DNA of 64,000 bases from Paenibacillus protaetiae (GTDB taxonomy: Bacteria > Bacillota > Bacilli > Paenibacillales > Paenibacillaceae), in the NCBI RefSeq assembly GCF_004135365.1, contig NZ_CP035492.1, forward strand, positions 2,588,001-2,652,000, written 5' to 3'. Position 1 is the stretch's first letter; the number at the start of each line of letters is the position of its first letter. A program made the translations under genes and the position numbers. Shown here one piece after another: positions 41,216-52,519 of this stretch. A model generated the notes under the pieces. The model did no database searches. It had not been told where the DNA came from and saw nothing but the letters and a program-made list of their open reading frames with translations.

Positions 41216-41456
41216 CCGAAATCCTCCTCAAAAAAATGTTTATAGAAGCTGCTTTATGATTCATCAGCTCATTCGCCACATGATTTTGCAGCCCCTCATC
41301 CGGCGTTGCCGTGATGCAATGTGGCAGCTAACGTGCTCATACGTTACGTTAGTTGTTGCGTATATCCTGCAACTTACCGCCTAAGCCGCCGTTGTTACAC
41401 TACTTACTGTAAATTAGCGCTGGTCGTCATGCGGTCTGTTTAATGCCAATGCCAAA

Positions 41457-41633
41457 TGTAAAAATGCATTTAAATGTTCGATTAAATCGCTAAATTGAAG
41501 GTTTAACTGCAAAAATGCAGGTAATTTCTCTCAAAAACCGGCCAAACGAGCAAAAACGGCGATTTCAACTGCATTTTTACATTTAAAATGCGAAATCGAC
41601 CAACATCGGCTCATTTTAACTGCATTTTTGCAG
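41457..41633. repeat. set of four palindromic TGCAAAAATGCA-type motifs in mirror arrangement
   Basis: TGTAAAAATGCA (41457-41468) and CTGCAAAAATGCAG (41507-41520) in one orientation, then CTGCATTTTTACA (41569-41581) and CTGCATTTTTGCAG (41620-41633) in the other. Spacing within each pair is 50-51 bp. Surrounding AT-rich sequence is loosely similar (TTTAAATG, CGATTAAATCGC / CGATTTCGCATTTTAA). It looks like two inverted copies of a non-coding repeat lying inside the pur operon. Confidence 0.7.
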
Positions 41634-41652
41634 TTAAATCGAATGTAATGCC

Positions 41653-41835
41653 ACTGCGCTGCCTGCTCGCGTGCTCGCGCCTGCTGCGGCGCACCCGCCC
41701 GCTCCGCCAGTATGGCTGCGCGCTGCGCTGCCTGCTCGCACCTGCTGCGGCGCACCCGCCCGCTCCGCCAGCATGGCTGCGCGCTGCGCTGCCTGCTCGC
41801 GCCTGCGGCACAGCCGCCCGCTTCGCCGGCAGCGG
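41653..41835. repeat. 61-bp GC-rich tandem repeat, about three copies, downstream of purN
   Basis: Units begin GCTGCGCGCTGCGCTGCC at 41715 and 41776 (period 61 bp), with a partial first unit from 41653. Units 1 and 2 are almost identical; unit 3 is degraded. No convincing protein is encoded. The remaining spacer up to purH (41216-41456) shows nothing I can name apart from the purH ribosome binding site. Confidence 0.85.
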
Positions 41836-41853
41836 CTGCGCGCGTTCCGCGCG

Positions 41854-42462
41854 CTAGCCCACGCGCACGTGCCGCCCCTCCACGGCAACGCGGCCGTGCG
41901 CGATCAACTGCACCACATGCGGCAGGAGCGCCTGCTCCACCGCATGGATTCGCTCCGCGAGCGACGACTCCGTATCGCCGTCCGCGATTTCGACGGCCCG
42001 CTGCGCGATAATCGGGCCGCTGTCGAGCCCTCCGTCCACGAAGTGGACCGATACGCCGGTAACTTTGACGCCGTGGTCCAGCGCCTGGCGGATGGCGTTT
42101 ACGCCAGGAAAAGCCGGCAGCAGGGACGGATGAATGTTAATCATCCGGCCTTCGTAAGCCTCCACCAGCACCGGCGTAATAATCCGCATATAGCCGGCGA
42201 GCACGACCAGCTGGACATCGCGGCGCACAAGCTCCGCGAGTATTTCCGTCTCATACGCCTCACGGGACGGATAGTCCTTCGGCTTGAACAGAAACGTGTC
42301 TACGCCCGCTTCCGCCGCCCGCTCCACCACACGTGCAGCGGGCTTGTCACAAACAAGAAGCTCGATGGAAACATCGAGCTTCTCGTGCCGGACCGCGTCA
42401 ACAAGCGCTTGGAAGTTGCTTCCGTTGCCTGACGCAAATACGGCGATCCGAAGCTTGCCCAT
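41854..42462 (-). CDS. purN: phosphoribosylglycinamide formyltransferase (GAR transformylase)
   Basis: PurN transfers a formyl group from 10-formyl-THF to GAR. The 202-aa protein opens LRIAVFASGNGSNFQALVDA and carries the catalytic set: Asn/His in INIHPSLLPAFPG and Asp in VHFVDGGLDSGPIIAQ. Its start overlaps the purM stop by one base (TAATG). Confidence 0.97.
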   Translation of the reverse strand: MGKLRIAVFASGNGSNFQALVDAVRHEKLDVSIELLVCDKPAARVVERAAEAGVDTFLFKPKDYPSREAYETEILAELVRRDVQLVVLAGYMRIITPVLVEAYEGRMINIHPSLLPAFPGVNAIRQALDHGVKVTGVSVHFVDGGLDSGPIIAQRAVEIADGDTESSLAERIHAVEQALLPHVVQLIAHGRVAVEGRHVRVG

Positions 42463-43505
42463 TACACGTCCGCTCCCGTAAAGGTTACGATGCGGCTGCC
42501 TTCCGTAACCGTACCGAGGCGGTAAGCCTTCTCGCCAAGCTCAGCCGCAACGCGAAGCGCTTCGTCCGCTTGATCCTCCGGAACAACGATCACGAGGCCG
42601 ATCCCCATGTTAAAGGTCGTGAACATGTCGCGGTTCGTAATGGCGCCTTTTTCTTGCATCAGCTTGAAAATAGGCAAAATCGGCCAAGAGCCGTATTCGA
42701 TATTGACGTTTACGCCTTCAGGCAATACGCGCGGAATATTTTCGATGAAACCGCCGCCTGTAATATGCGCCATCCCTTTTACCTGCACGCTGTCGATCAG
42801 CTTCAGGGCGGATTTCACATAAATGCGGGTCGGCTCCAGCAGCACATCGCCCAGCTTCGCGCCGTCCAGTTCAGGCAGCGTTTCTTCCAGGCTGTAGCCG
42901 CTTTCTTCCAGCAGCAGGCGGCGGACAAGCGAATAACCGTTGCTGTGAATGCCGCTTGAAGCAAAACCAAGCACAACATCGCCGGGAGCGATTGTGGAGC
43001 CGTCGATAATTTTTTTCTTGTCGACTACGCCAACCGTAAAGCCTGCGATATCGTATTCGTCGCCTTGGTACATGCCCGGCATTTCAGCCGTTTCGCCGCC
43101 GATAAGAGCGCAGCCCGCCTGCACGCAGCCGTCGGCAATGCCTTTGACAACCGCTTCGATTTTTTCAGGTACGACCTTGCCCGTTGCCAGGTAGTCGAGG
43201 AAAAACAGCGGCTCCGCGCCTTGCACGATAATATCGTTGACGCACATTGCAACCGCATCGATGCCGATCGTATCATGTTTATCCATCGCAAAAGCGAGCT
43301 TCAGCTTCGTGCCAACGCCGTCCGTCCCCGATACAAGCACCGGCTCCTCGTATTTGTCTTTGTTCAGGCCAAACAGCCCGCCAAAGCCGCCGAGATCCGT
43401 CAGCACTTCCGGACGCATCGTGGTTTTGACATGTTTTTTCATCCGTTCAACGGCTTCGTTGCCTGCGGCAATATCCACGCCGGCTTTTTTGTACGCCTCT
43501 GCCAC
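42462..43505 (-). CDS. purM: phosphoribosylformylglycinamidine cyclo-ligase (AIR synthetase)
   Basis: PurM closes the imidazole ring (FGAM to AIR, ATP-dependent). The 347-aa protein carries [30 protein letters not shown] and the C-terminal AIRS_C domain ([20 protein letters not shown]). GTG start at 43505 preceded by AAAGGAG. It lies 124 bp after purF. Confidence 0.97.
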   Translation of the reverse strand: MAEAYKKAGVDIAAGNEAVERMKKHVKTTMRPEVLTDLGGFGGLFGLNKDKYEEPVLVSGTDGVGTKLKLAFAMDKHDTIGIDAVAMCVNDIIVQGAEPLFFLDYLATGKVVPEKIEAVVKGIADGCVQAGCALIGGETAEMPGMYQGDEYDIAGFTVGVVDKKKIIDGSTIAPGDVVLGFASSGIHSNGYSLVRRLLLEESGYSLEETLPELDGAKLGDVLLEPTRIYVKSALKLIDSVQVKGMAHITGGGFIENIPRVLPEGVNVNIEYGSWPILPIFKLMQEKGAITNRDMFTTFNMGIGLVIVVPEDQADEALRVAAELGEKAYRLGTVTEGSRIVTFTGADV

Positions 43506-43629
43506 TACCTACCACTCCTTTATCCGTTTCCCGGCCTTACAGGCGGGGTTGCTTCACGCTAAAAAAAGTTCTATCTATCCGGCTGCGCGAAAGATGTGCG
43601 CCGCACCGTCTTTCTCAAACCGCTGCGCC

Positions 43630-45111
43630 TTAGCAGCTGCAGCTTTTATCCGATTCCTCGTTGACCGGCGTCGGATAATCGTTATCGAAGCAGGCCAGGC
43701 ACATGCCGCGGTTGTACGCGCCGTCGTTGCCGCCTACCGAATCAACAAAGCCGTTGTTGCTCAGGAAGTATAACGAGTCCGCATTAATCGCTTCCCGGAT
43801 TTCCTCAAGCGTCCGGGACGACGCGATCAGCTCCTTGCGGTCCGGCGTATCAATGCCGTAATAGCAAGGGTTTTTGAACGGCGGCGACGTAATGCGCACA
43901 TGCACTTCCGTTGCGCCCGCCTCGCGCAGCATATTAACGATGCGGCGGGAGGTCGTACCGCGCACGATCGAATCGTCGATCATAACGACGCGTTTGCCTT
44001 CCACCACTTTGCGAACGGCCGACAGCTTCATTTTGACCCCGCGCTCGCGAAGCTCCTGCGAAGGCTGGATGAACGTCCGGCCGGTATATTTGTTTTTGAT
44101 CAGGCCAAGCTCGTACGGAATGCCCGTCTGCTCGGCATAGCCGATCGCTGCGGAAATACTCGAATCCGGCACACCGGTTACGATATCCGCATCCACAAAC
44201 GATTCCATCGCCAGCTGGCGGCCCATCCGCTTGCGGGCGGAGTGAATGTTGATCGTATTGATGTCGCTGTCCGGTCTTGCAAAATAAATATATTCCATCG
44301 CGCAAGTCGCGCGGCGCTCCACCTCGGCGTAACGGTCCTCGCGGATCCCTTCCGCATCCAGATAGAGCAGCTCGCCCGGCTGCACGTCGCGTACATATTC
44401 AGCGCCAATCGTCTCGAATGCGCATGTCTCCGACGAGAAAACGTAGCCGTCGCCCAGCTTGCCCATCACAAGCGGACGCAGCCCGTTTGGATCGGATGCA
44501 ACAATCAGCTTGTCGTTGGTCATAAGCAGGAATGCAAATCCGCCGATCAGCCGCTGCAATGCGTCTTTGGCCGCCGATTCGAAATCTTTGTTCGAGCGGG
44601 CGATCAAGTGCGCAATAACTTCGGTATCGCTGGACGTCTGGAATATCGAGCCTTGGCTTTCCAGCTCCTTGCGAATTTCCGGCGCATTCACGATATTGCC
44701 GTTGGTGGCAACTGCCAAGTCGCCGTCCCGATAGCGGAAAATAAGCGGCTGAGCATTCGCCAGCTTGCTTTCTCCCGCCGTTGAATAACGGACATGACCG
44801 ATGGCGCGGTCACCCGGCAGCTCTTCGATCCGGCGCTGGTCGAAAACTTCCTTGACCAGCCCCATCCCGCGATGGTAATGGAACTGGCGGCCGTGCTCCG
44901 AGTCAACCGTGCAAATTCCCGCGCTTTCCTCGCCGCGGTGCTGCAGAGCATGCAAGCCGTAATACGAAAGGGAAGAAGCGTTCGGAATGTTAAACACGCC
45001 GAACACCCCGCATTCCTCACGCAACTTGTCGAATATATCGTCGCGGCCGATGCCTTCGTTATAATGGTCGCCTGTCCAGAGCTGGACGGGCTGCTTTATT
45101 TCATCAGACAT
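43630..45111 (-). CDS. purF: amidophosphoribosyltransferase
   Basis: PurF is the committed step: PRPP + glutamine to phosphoribosylamine. A propeptide of about 33 residues precedes catalytic Cys34 ([10 protein letters not shown]). The Ntn glutaminase domain is followed by the PRTase domain with [17 protein letters not shown]. Cysteines in [20 protein letters not shown] and [11 protein letters not shown] match the 4Fe-4S ligand pattern of the B. subtilis-type enzyme. 493 aa, ending in a Cys-rich SCSC tail. Its start overlaps purL by 16 bp. Confidence 0.97.
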   Translation of the reverse strand: MSDEIKQPVQLWTGDHYNEGIGRDDIFDKLREECGVFGVFNIPNASSLSYYGLHALQHRGEESAGICTVDSEHGRQFHYHRGMGLVKEVFDQRRIEELPGDRAIGHVRYSTAGESKLANAQPLIFRYRDGDLAVATNGNIVNAPEIRKELESQGSIFQTSSDTEVIAHLIARSNKDFESAAKDALQRLIGGFAFLLMTNDKLIVASDPNGLRPLVMGKLGDGYVFSSETCAFETIGAEYVRDVQPGELLYLDAEGIREDRYAEVERRATCAMEYIYFARPDSDINTINIHSARKRMGRQLAMESFVDADIVTGVPDSSISAAIGYAEQTGIPYELGLIKNKYTGRTFIQPSQELRERGVKMKLSAVRKVVEGKRVVMIDDSIVRGTTSRRIVNMLREAGATEVHVRITSPPFKNPCYYGIDTPDRKELIASSRTLEEIREAINADSLYFLSNNGFVDSVGGNDGAYNRGMCLACFDNDYPTPVNEESDKSCSC

Positions 45112-47339
45112 GGAATCGCATCCTTCCAGACCTTCTCCAGTTGCTTCACTTGCGATTCGACAGCGGCTTTGCCGTTCACCGTAATCGTAAGGCTGTTACC
45201 TCCTACCTTGCCGATCGTGCTGCTTGCTACGCCTTGCTCCGTCAGGTAAGCCACAAGCGCTTCCGCTTGTTCCGGCTTTGCCGAGAGCAAAATACGCGAT
45301 TGCGTTTCGCTGAACAGGACATGGTCCGCGCGAAGCGCCGTAGTTACGTTAGCGCTCGCGCCAATGCCGCCGCTAATCGCGGATTCGGCAAGCGCAGCCG
45401 CCAGGCCGCCTTCCGACAGGTCATGCGCCGATGCAACAAGCCCTTGCTGGATCGCGCCAAGCACGCCCTTCAACAGCTTTTTCTCTTCCGCCAGGTCGAT
45501 AACCGGCGGACGGCCTTCCGTTACGCCAAGCACGTATTGCAGCTCGCTGCCGCCAAACTCCGCTTTCGTTTCGGCGCCTGCGAGGATAATAACGTCGCCT
45601 TCGTTTTTGAACGCTTGCGTCGTAATATGGTCAATGTCATGCACGAGGCCAACCATGCCGATAACCGGCGTCGGGTAAATCGCGCCTTTTGCATTCTCGT
45701 TATACAAGCTGACGTTGCCGCCGATAACCGGCGTTTCGAGTGTGCGGCAAGCTTCGGACATGCCGTCGGCCGCTTTCTCGATTTGCCAGAACACTTCCGG
45801 CTTATCCGGGTTGCCAAAGTTCAAGTTGTCCGTAATCGCCAGCGGCTCTGCGCCCGAGCAAACGATGTTGCGCGCTGCTTCCGCTACGGCGATGCGTCCG
45901 CCAACTTCCGGATCCAGGTACACATAACGGCCGTTGCAGTCCGTTGTCATGGCCAGCGCCTTGCGCGTGCCCCCAATTGTAACAACTGCCGCGTCCGAGC
46001 CCGGTTGAACAGCCGTGCTGGTGCGCACCATATAGTCGTATTGGTTGTAAACCCACTCTTTGCTTGCTACCGAAGGGGAAGCGAGCACTTTTTCCAGTGC
46101 GCCGTTCAGGTCGGTAATTTCGGCAAAAGCAGACGTATCCACCTTTGCGCCTTCGCCATAATAAGCAGGCTCTTTGGACGGCTTGTCGTATACCGGGCAC
46201 TCGTCTACAAGCGCTTTAACCGGCATATCCGCCACTTCTTCGCCTTTATGGAACAGGCGCAGACGTCCGTCATCCGTTACTTTGCCGACTTTGGCGCAAA
46301 TAACGCCCCAGCGGTCAAAAATTTCCTGCGCTTGCGCTTCATTCTCCGGAGCTACGACAAACAGCATGCGCTCCTGTGACTCCGACAGCATCATTTCGTA
46401 AGGCGTCATGCCTTCTTCACGCTGCGGCACTTCGTCGAGGTACAGCTCAAGGCCGTTGCCGGCTTTCGATGCCATTTCCGCGCTGGAGCAGGTAAGGCCT
46501 GCTGCGCCCATGTCCTGAATGCCAAGCACGATGCCGGAGTTGATCAGTTCAAGCGTTGCTTCCATGACGAGCTTCTCCATAAACGGATCGCCAACCTGAA
46601 CGGCTGTCTTCTTCTCTTCCGATTCTTCAGAAAGCTCTACCGACGCAAACGTTGCGCCGTGGATGCCGTCGCGGCCGGTTGCCGGGCCTACGTAAAATAC
46701 CGGGTTACCCACGCCTTTTGCGACGCCGCGCTGGATTTTATCATGATCGATCAGGCCAACGCACATCGCGTTAACGAGCGGGTTGCCTTCATAGCTTTCG
46801 TCGAACATCACTTCGCCTGCAACCGTCGGAATACCGATGCAGTTGCCGTAGCCGGCGATGCCGCTGACGACGTTCTCGAACAAGTATTTCACGCGTTCAT
46901 TCTCCAGCTTGCCGAAACGGAGGCTGTTCAGCAAAGCGACCGGGCGCGAGCCCATCGAGAAAATATCGCGGATAATGCCGCCTACACCCGTTGCTGCGCC
47001 TTGGTATGGCTCAACCGCGGACGGATGGTTATGCGATTCGATTTTGAATACAACGGCCTGGTTGTCGCCGATGTCCACGATGCCGGCGCCTTCGCCCGGA
47101 CCCATCAGGACGCGAGGGCCTGTAATCGGGAATTTTTTCAGGATTGGCTTGGAGGTTTTATACGAGCAGTGCTCCGACCACATGACGCTGAATACGCCGA
47201 TTTCCGTATAATTAGGCTTCCGTCCGAGAAAACCGCAAATAAGCTCATATTCGTAATCTGTAACGCCAAATTGCGTGTAAATTTTCTGATCGGCGATTTG
47301 CTCCGCCGTCGGCTCCTTAGCTGTTAACTGCTGCGCCAT
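45096..47339 (-). CDS. purL: FGAM synthetase large subunit
   Basis: PurL works with PurQ and PurS to convert FGAR to FGAM. This is the small-type PurL (747 aa) needing separate PurQ and PurS. Motifs: [38 protein letters not shown] and [15 protein letters not shown]. Start ATG 47339 has GGAGGG upstream and overlaps purQ by 23 bp; a longer frame from 47357 is less likely. Confidence 0.97.
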   Translation of the reverse strand: MAQQLTAKEPTAEQIADQKIYTQFGVTDYEYELICGFLGRKPNYTEIGVFSVMWSEHCSYKTSKPILKKFPITGPRVLMGPGEGAGIVDIGDNQAVVFKIESHNHPSAVEPYQGAATGVGGIIRDIFSMGSRPVALLNSLRFGKLENERVKYLFENVVSGIAGYGNCIGIPTVAGEVMFDESYEGNPLVNAMCVGLIDHDKIQRGVAKGVGNPVFYVGPATGRDGIHGATFASVELSEESEEKKTAVQVGDPFMEKLVMEATLELINSGIVLGIQDMGAAGLTCSSAEMASKAGNGLELYLDEVPQREEGMTPYEMMLSESQERMLFVVAPENEAQAQEIFDRWGVICAKVGKVTDDGRLRLFHKGEEVADMPVKALVDECPVYDKPSKEPAYYGEGAKVDTSAFAEITDLNGALEKVLASPSVASKEWVYNQYDYMVRTSTAVQPGSDAAVVTIGGTRKALAMTTDCNGRYVYLDPEVGGRIAVAEAARNIVCSGAEPLAITDNLNFGNPDKPEVFWQIEKAADGMSEACRTLETPVIGGNVSLYNENAKGAIYPTPVIGMVGLVHDIDHITTQAFKNEGDVIILAGAETKAEFGGSELQYVLGVTEGRPPVIDLAEEKKLLKGVLGAIQQGLVASAHDLSEGGLAAALAESAISGGIGASANVTTALRADHVLFSETQSRILLSAKPEQAEALVAYLTEQGVASSTIGKVGGNSLTITVNGKAAVESQVKQLEKVWKDAIPCLMK

Positions 47340-48012
47340 GCTGTTCCCTCCATGCATTCAGTATCGATGTAAACATCCGTTTGCCGCCTTCCGATCCAAG
47401 CAGCTGGTTGATTGCGCGCTCCGGGTGAGGCATCATGCCCACCACGTTGCCGCGCTCATTGCAGATGCCGGCGATGTCGCTGAGCGAGCCGTTCGGATTG
47501 GAGCCTTGCGCGTAGCGGAATACAATCTGGTTGTTCGCTTCCAGCTTCGCAAGCGTTTCTTCATCACAGAAGTAGTTGCCTTCGCCGTGAGCGATCGGAA
47601 TGTTGACGATTTCGCCTTTGGCGTATTGGTTCGTAAACGCCGTTTCGTTGTTGACCACTTCAAGCGGCGCTTGGTGGCACAGAAATTTCAGCCCGCTGTT
47701 GCGCAGCAAAGCACCTGGCAAAAGGCCCGCTTCCGTCAGAATCTGGAATCCGTTGCAAATGCCCAGCACATATTTACCTTGCTCAGCCGCTTTCACAACC
47801 TCGGCCATAACCGGGGCAAAACGCGCAATTGCGCCGCAGCGCAAGTAGTCGCCGTACGAGAAGCCGCCCGGCACCAGAATCGCGTCGTATGCGGACAGGT
47901 CCGTTGCCGTATGCCACACGTAATCGACTTCTTGGCCGATGGCTTCCTCTACCGCTTTGTAGCAGTCAATATCGCAGTTGGAACCGGGAAAAACGATTAC
48001 CGCAAACTTCAT
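47317..48012 (-). CDS. purQ: FGAM synthetase glutaminase subunit
   Basis: PurQ supplies ammonia from glutamine to PurL. This 231-aa class I glutamine amidotransferase has [20 protein letters not shown], nucleophile Cys in [20 protein letters not shown] and the catalytic His/Glu in GMMPHPERA. It starts 3 nt after purS. Confidence 0.97.
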   Translation of the reverse strand: MKFAVIVFPGSNCDIDCYKAVEEAIGQEVDYVWHTATDLSAYDAILVPGGFSYGDYLRCGAIARFAPVMAEVVKAAEQGKYVLGICNGFQILTEAGLLPGALLRNSGLKFLCHQAPLEVVNNETAFTNQYAKGEIVNIPIAHGEGNYFCDEETLAKLEANNQIVFRYAQGSNPNGSLSDIAGICNERGNVVGMMPHPERAINQLLGSEGGKRMFTSILNAWREQHGAAVNS

Positions 48013-48015
48013 CGC

Positions 48016-48258
48016 TTAACCCTCCAGTTCAAAGCGGTAATCTTCGACTACCGTATTGGCAAGCAGCTTTTCGCACATCGCTTTTATGCGTGCTTCCGCT
48101 TCGTTTTTATCGTTCGTGTCGAGCTGAAGCTCCAAATATTTGCCGATGCGCACTTTGCCGACTTCGTTAAAGCCAAGCGAATGCAATGCGCCTTGGACGG
48201 CGGTGCCTTGCGGGTCGAGAACGTTTTCCTTGATCGTGACATAGACGGTTGCTTTCAT
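48016..48258 (-). CDS. purS: FGAM synthetase PurS subunit
   Basis: This 80-aa protein (MKATVYVTIKENVLDPQGTA, then VQGALHSLGF) is the small bridging subunit that assembles PurL and PurQ and helps ammonia channelling. CAGGAGG lies before the ATG. Confidence 0.97.
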   Translation of the reverse strand: MKATVYVTIKENVLDPQGTAVQGALHSLGFNEVGKVRIGKYLELQLDTNDKNEAEARIKAMCEKLLANTVVEDYRFELEG

Positions 48259-48288
48259 GCGTTTAGTAGCCTCCTGAAAAATGTTTTA

Positions 48289-49185
48289 TTAAAGAGCAGC
48301 GCCGGTTAAACGGCGGTAAATTTCCAGATAACGGCGGGTCGTTTCAGCGACCACGGCCTCCGGCAGCGGGGCCGGCTTGCTGTTGCGGTCCCAGTCCGAA
48401 CCAAGCAAATAGGTCCGTACAGGCTCTTTATCCATGCTGTCGATTTCGACGTCGAGCTCGTATTTGTCCTCGGCCCAGAAACGCGAGGAATCCGGCGTAA
48501 AAATTTCATCGATCAAAATAACGTTGCCGTCGATAAGTCCAAATTCGAATTTGCAGTCGGCCAAAACAATGCCGCGCTCCGCGCAATACGCATGAGCAAA
48601 CGTATACAGATTGATGCTCCGTTCTTTCAGGTCATGGGCCAGCTCCGCGCCGACCAGCTCCTGCATCCGCTCAAACGGGATGTCCTCGTCGTGGCCCACG
48701 TCGTTTTTGGCAGCCGGCGTAAAGATCGGCTCCGGAAAACGTTCGTTTTTGCGCATGCCGGCCGGCAGCGCAATGCCGTTAATGGAAGATGATTGCTGGT
48801 ATTGTCTCCAGCCGCCGCCCGTAATATAGCCGCGCACGACACATTCGATATCGATGCGTTCCGCTTTGCGCGTCACCATAATGCGGTTTTTCAGCAGCTC
48901 GGGAGCCGTAACGATCTCGCCAAGCTTTTCGACGTCTGTGTGAACAACGTGATTCTCCATAATGGTTGCCGTCTGCTCAAACCAGAAAGCCGACAGCCGG
49001 TTCAGCACGTTGCCTTTATCCGGCACCGCCGGGTCCAGCACATAGTCGAACGCCGAAATCCGGTCTGTCACTACGATCAGGTAATGCTCGCCAAGGTCGT
49101 ACAGTTCCCGAACCTTCCCTTTATACAGCAAAGGCGCTTTAATATAATCCACCGCAGTAGAAAGTCCCGCCGCTTGCGTTGCCAT
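48289..49185 (-). CDS. purC: SAICAR synthetase, long form
   Basis: PurC joins CAIR and aspartate using ATP. At 298 aa it is the long type (B. subtilis PurC is about 240 aa). It opens with a 20-residue extension before LLYKGKVRELYDLGEHYLIV. The signatures are VTDRISAFDYVL, VVRGYITGGGWRQY and VLADCKFEFGLIDG, then LIDEIFTPDSSRFW. GAGGAGG precedes the ATG. Confidence 0.96.
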   Translation of the reverse strand: MATQAAGLSTAVDYIKAPLLYKGKVRELYDLGEHYLIVVTDRISAFDYVLDPAVPDKGNVLNRLSAFWFEQTATIMENHVVHTDVEKLGEIVTAPELLKNRIMVTRKAERIDIECVVRGYITGGGWRQYQQSSSINGIALPAGMRKNERFPEPIFTPAAKNDVGHDEDIPFERMQELVGAELAHDLKERSINLYTFAHAYCAERGIVLADCKFEFGLIDGNVILIDEIFTPDSSRFWAEDKYELDVEIDSMDKEPVRTYLLGSDWDRNSKPAPLPEAVVAETTRRYLEIYRRLTGAAL

Positions 49186-49267
49186 CCGTCAGCTCCTCCT
49201 CTATTCTTCGCCTTTGTACAGGCCAGCCGTCTCTTTATATCCATTCATGCTGCTCCAGGCTGGAAAC

Positions 49268-50563
49268 CTAGATCAGCTCAAGCTTGCGGAAAATCGTATC
49301 GACATGCTTCAGGTGCCATGCCGGGTTAAACGCATCGTCAATTTCTTCCGGCGAAAGCACGTTTGTAATTTCAGGCGTCGCTTCAATAATGTCGCGGAAT
49401 TTGCGCTGTTCTTCCCATGCCTGCATCGCACGCGGCTGCACGGTGTCGTACGCCTGCTCGCGGCTGAAGCCTTTGTCGATCAGCTTCGTCATGACGCGGC
49501 CGGAGAACGGTACGCCGTACGTCGCTTGCATGTTGCGCTTCATGTTTTCCGGGAATACCGTCAGGTTCGCGATAATGTTGCCCAGGCGGTTCAGCATGTA
49601 GTTCAAGAGCATCGTTGCATCCGGCAGAATGATGCGCTCTACGGACGAATGCGAAATGTCGCGTTCATGCCAGAGCGGCACGTTCTCGTAAGCCGAAATC
49701 ATATGGCCGCGGATGACGCGCGCCAGGCCGGAAATGTTCTCGCAGCCGATCGGGTTGCGTTTGTGCGGCATTGCCGACGAGCCTTTTTGCCCTTTCGCGA
49801 ACGGCTCTTCCACTTCGCGGAACTCGCTTTTTTGCAGGGCGCGAATTTCCGTTGCGAACTTGTCCAGCGATGTTGCTACAAGCGCAAGCGTCGCCATATA
49901 TTCGGCGTGGCGGTCGCGCTGCAGCGTTTGCGTCGAGATGGGCGCAGCCGTAATGCCCAGCTTGTCGCATACGAACTGTTCTACAAACGGGTCGATGTTG
50001 GCGTAAGTGCCAACCGCGCCGGAAATTTTGCCGAATTGAACGCCGTTTGCCGCATGGTCGAAGCGCTCCAGGTTCCGTTTCATTTCCTCGTACCACAGTG
50101 CCATTTTCAAACCAAACGTCGTTGGTTCAGCGTGAACGCCGTGCGTACGGCCCATCATTGGCGTGTCTTTGTATTGGACCGCTTTCTCGCGCAAAATGCC
50201 GATAAAGCGTTCGATGTCTTTTCTCAGAATCGCATTGGCTTGCAGCAGCAGATAACCGTTAGCCGTGTCTACAACGTCCGTGGACGTCAGGCCGTAATGC
50301 ACCCATTTGCGTTCCGGGCCAACCGTCTCGGATACGGCGCGGGTAAAGGCGATAACGTCATGGCGCGTCTCCTGCTCGATTTCATAAATACGGTCAATGT
50401 TGAAGCTTGCGTTCTTGCGGAGGGCTTCAACGTCCTCGCGCGGAATAACGCCAAGCTCTACCCAAGCTTCGCAGGAGCAAAGCTCCACTTCCAGCCAAGC
50501 TTTAAATTTGTTTTCTTCGGTCCAAATCGCTCTCATTTCCGGTCTGCTGTAACGCTCTAACAT
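49268..50563 (-). CDS. purB: adenylosuccinate lyase
   Basis: PurB splits SAICAR (and adenylosuccinate) releasing fumarate. The 431-aa fumarase-superfamily enzyme has [31 protein letters not shown] and the signature loop [20 protein letters not shown]. It starts 7 nt after purK. Confidence 0.97.
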   Translation of the reverse strand: MLERYSRPEMRAIWTEENKFKAWLEVELCSCEAWVELGVIPREDVEALRKNASFNIDRIYEIEQETRHDVIAFTRAVSETVGPERKWVHYGLTSTDVVDTANGYLLLQANAILRKDIERFIGILREKAVQYKDTPMMGRTHGVHAEPTTFGLKMALWYEEMKRNLERFDHAANGVQFGKISGAVGTYANIDPFVEQFVCDKLGITAAPISTQTLQRDRHAEYMATLALVATSLDKFATEIRALQKSEFREVEEPFAKGQKGSSAMPHKRNPIGCENISGLARVIRGHMISAYENVPLWHERDISHSSVERIILPDATMLLNYMLNRLGNIIANLTVFPENMKRNMQATYGVPFSGRVMTKLIDKGFSREQAYDTVQPRAMQAWEEQRKFRDIIEATPEITNVLSPEEIDDAFNPAWHLKHVDTIFRKLELI

Positions 50564-50570
50564 GTATTCT

Positions 50571-51743
50571 TCACACCTTCCAAATAGTTGTCTCTTCTAT
50601 CCACTGCAATGCGGAATCTATATCTGGCGCAAGCACGTTCACATGGCCCATTTTGCGCTGGTGAACGGCATCTTTTTTGCCGTACAAATGTACCTTCGGC
50701 GCGGTGCCGAGCCGCTCGGCCGCCTCGTCGGGCTGTGCCATCCGCTCAAGCAGCGGCTGCACATGCTGGCCAAGCACGTTGACCATCACAACCGGCGTCA
50801 GCAGCGACGGATCGCCAAGCGGGAGATTGCATACCGCGCGGACATGCTGCTCGAACTGCGACGTCCGGCAAGCTTCCATCGTGTAATGCCCGCTGTTGTG
50901 CGGGCGCGGGGCAAGCTCGTTCACGTACAGCTTGCCGTCCGGCGTCAGGAACATCTCTACCGCGATGAGCCCGATCACGCCAAGCCCTTCAGCGATGCGC
51001 ACCGCCAGCTTTTCCGCTTCCAGCTGCACCGCACCTGAAATACGGGCCGGCACAATCGACTGATGCAATATGTTGTGAATATGAATGTTTTCCGCTACCG
51101 GGAAGGTCCGGATTTCACCGCGCGGGCTGCGGGCCGCAATGACCGACAGCTCCTTGTCGAAGCGGATGAACTGCTCCAGCACCAGCTGCGTCCGCGCTTT
51201 GCTTAACGTTTCGTAAGCTTCCGGAACCTCGTCCAGACTGCGCAGCACCCACTGCCCTTTGCCGTCGTAACCGCCGGTCGCCGTCTTCAGCACACATGGC
51301 AAGCCCAGCTCGGCCGCCGCTGCCCGGAGCTCTTCCTCGCTGCCGATTTCGCGGTAAGGGGCAACCGGTACGCCCGCCGCTTCTATCGCCCGCTTCTCGC
51401 GCAGCCGGTGCTGCGTTGTGTACAGCAGCTCGCTGCCTTGCGGCACGTAGGATTCTTCCATCAGCATTGCCGCCACGCCGGCATCGACATTCTCGAATTC
51501 GTACGTAATGACATCCGAGCGCTCCGCCAGCTCTTTGGCCGCCTCGCGGTCGTTATACGCCGCGACGATCTGGTCGGCCACCTGGCCGCAAGGCGAATCC
51601 GGCGTCGGGTCCAGCGTCACGAATCGGTAGCCCATTGCGCTGCCCGCCTGCGCCATCATCCGTCCAAGCTGTCCGCCGCCCAGCACGCCAATCGTGCTGC
51701 CCGGCAGCAGCGTCTTCGCTTCCCTGTTGCCGCCCGGCGTCAT
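50571..51743 (-). CDS. purK: N5-carboxyaminoimidazole ribonucleotide synthetase
   Basis: PurK uses ATP and bicarbonate to make N5-CAIR from AIR. The 390-aa ATP-grasp protein has [40 protein letters not shown] and [15 protein letters not shown]. Its ATG overlaps the purE stop by 4 nt. Confidence 0.97.
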   Translation of the reverse strand: MTPGGNREAKTLLPGSTIGVLGGGQLGRMMAQAGSAMGYRFVTLDPTPDSPCGQVADQIVAAYNDREAAKELAERSDVITYEFENVDAGVAAMLMEESYVPQGSELLYTTQHRLREKRAIEAAGVPVAPYREIGSEEELRAAAAELGLPCVLKTATGGYDGKGQWVLRSLDEVPEAYETLSKARTQLVLEQFIRFDKELSVIAARSPRGEIRTFPVAENIHIHNILHQSIVPARISGAVQLEAEKLAVRIAEGLGVIGLIAVEMFLTPDGKLYVNELAPRPHNSGHYTMEACRTSQFEQHVRAVCNLPLGDPSLLTPVVMVNVLGQHVQPLLERMAQPDEAAERLGTAPKVHLYGKKDAVHQRKMGHVNVLAPDIDSALQWIEETTIWKV

Positions 51744-52225
51744 AACGTCTCACTGCTTTCCAGCACTTCCTGCTTGATCCGTTCACGGCGGGCAACAACC
51801 CGCGCCTGCACCTCCGGATCAAAAGCGCCAATCATTTGCGCAGCCAGCAGGCCGGCATTCGTGCCGCCCGCATTGCCGATCGCTACCGTAGCCACCGGAA
51901 TGCCGCCAGGCATCTGCACGATGGACAGCAGGGAGTCGAGTCCGTTCAAATTGGATGATTTCACGGGAACGCCAATAACCGGCAAAGCTGTTTTCGCAGC
52001 AACCATGCCGGGCAAATGCGCAGCGCCGCCGGCGCCCGCGATAATAACCTTGATGCCGCGTTCAGCGGCTGTTTCCGCGTATTCAAACATCAAATCCGGC
52101 GTGCGGTGCGCGGACACCACCTTTTTCTCATACGGAATTTGAAGCTCTTCCAGCACGTCACAAGCCAGCTTCATCGTATCCCAATCGGACTTGCTGCCCA
52201 TGATGACGCCTACGATCGGAGACAT
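51740..52225 (-). CDS. purE: N5-CAIR mutase
   Basis: PurE converts N5-CAIR to CAIR. From ATG 52225 the product is 161 aa: [33 protein letters not shown] and [20 protein letters not shown]. This start is chosen because GAAAGG lies upstream and the family begins here; an upstream frame to 52291 lies in the leader. First gene of the pur operon. Confidence 0.97.
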   Translation of the reverse strand: MSPIVGVIMGSKSDWDTMKLACDVLEELQIPYEKKVVSAHRTPDLMFEYAETAAERGIKVIIAGAGGAAHLPGMVAAKTALPVIGVPVKSSNLNGLDSLLSIVQMPGGIPVATVAIGNAGGTNAGLLAAQMIGAFDPEVQARVVARRERIKQEVLESSETL

Positions 52226-52476
52226 GAAATCATACCTTTCTTTAATGGAATCCTTATATGTGCAACAACGGACATTTTGGCTGACCGCCAAAAAAAAGGT
52301 CCTGCAGCATACACCGATAAATGGCGGCAGCTGCGGGACCCGAGCATGGCGGAAACGCTGTATTCGATCCGTCGTTTTGACGAACGAACGGCTATCGTTT
52401 CCCGCCTGAAGGCGGCGCTGGTCTGCGGCCGGTTATACAAACAAATTTTACCTGTGCCGGCGTGAAAGACAGTGAA

Positions 52477-52501
52477 AGGTTGCCTCATCATGAGGCAACC
52501 T
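52477..52501 (-). terminator. riboswitch expression-platform terminator before purE
   Basis: Minus strand AGGTTGCCTCATGATGAGGCAACCT (11-bp stem, 3-nt loop), then TTCACTGTCTTTC. The stem is strong but the U-tract is weak. About 250 nt upstream of the purE ATG. Confidence 0.8.
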
Positions 52502-52519
52502 GTGCGTGCGCCACCAATG

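Noticed and set aside
41531-41888. Short Arg/Ala-rich frames across the 61-bp repeats after purN
   Set aside because: Frames exist only because the GC-rich repeat lacks stops; sequences are simple repeats without ribosome binding sites.
45141-46379. 412-codon open frame antisense to purL
   Set aside because: Composition typical of a shadow frame; purL is unmistakable.
49214-50560. 448-codon open frame antisense to purB
   Set aside because: purB motifs and operon position are clear; the antisense frame has no motif.
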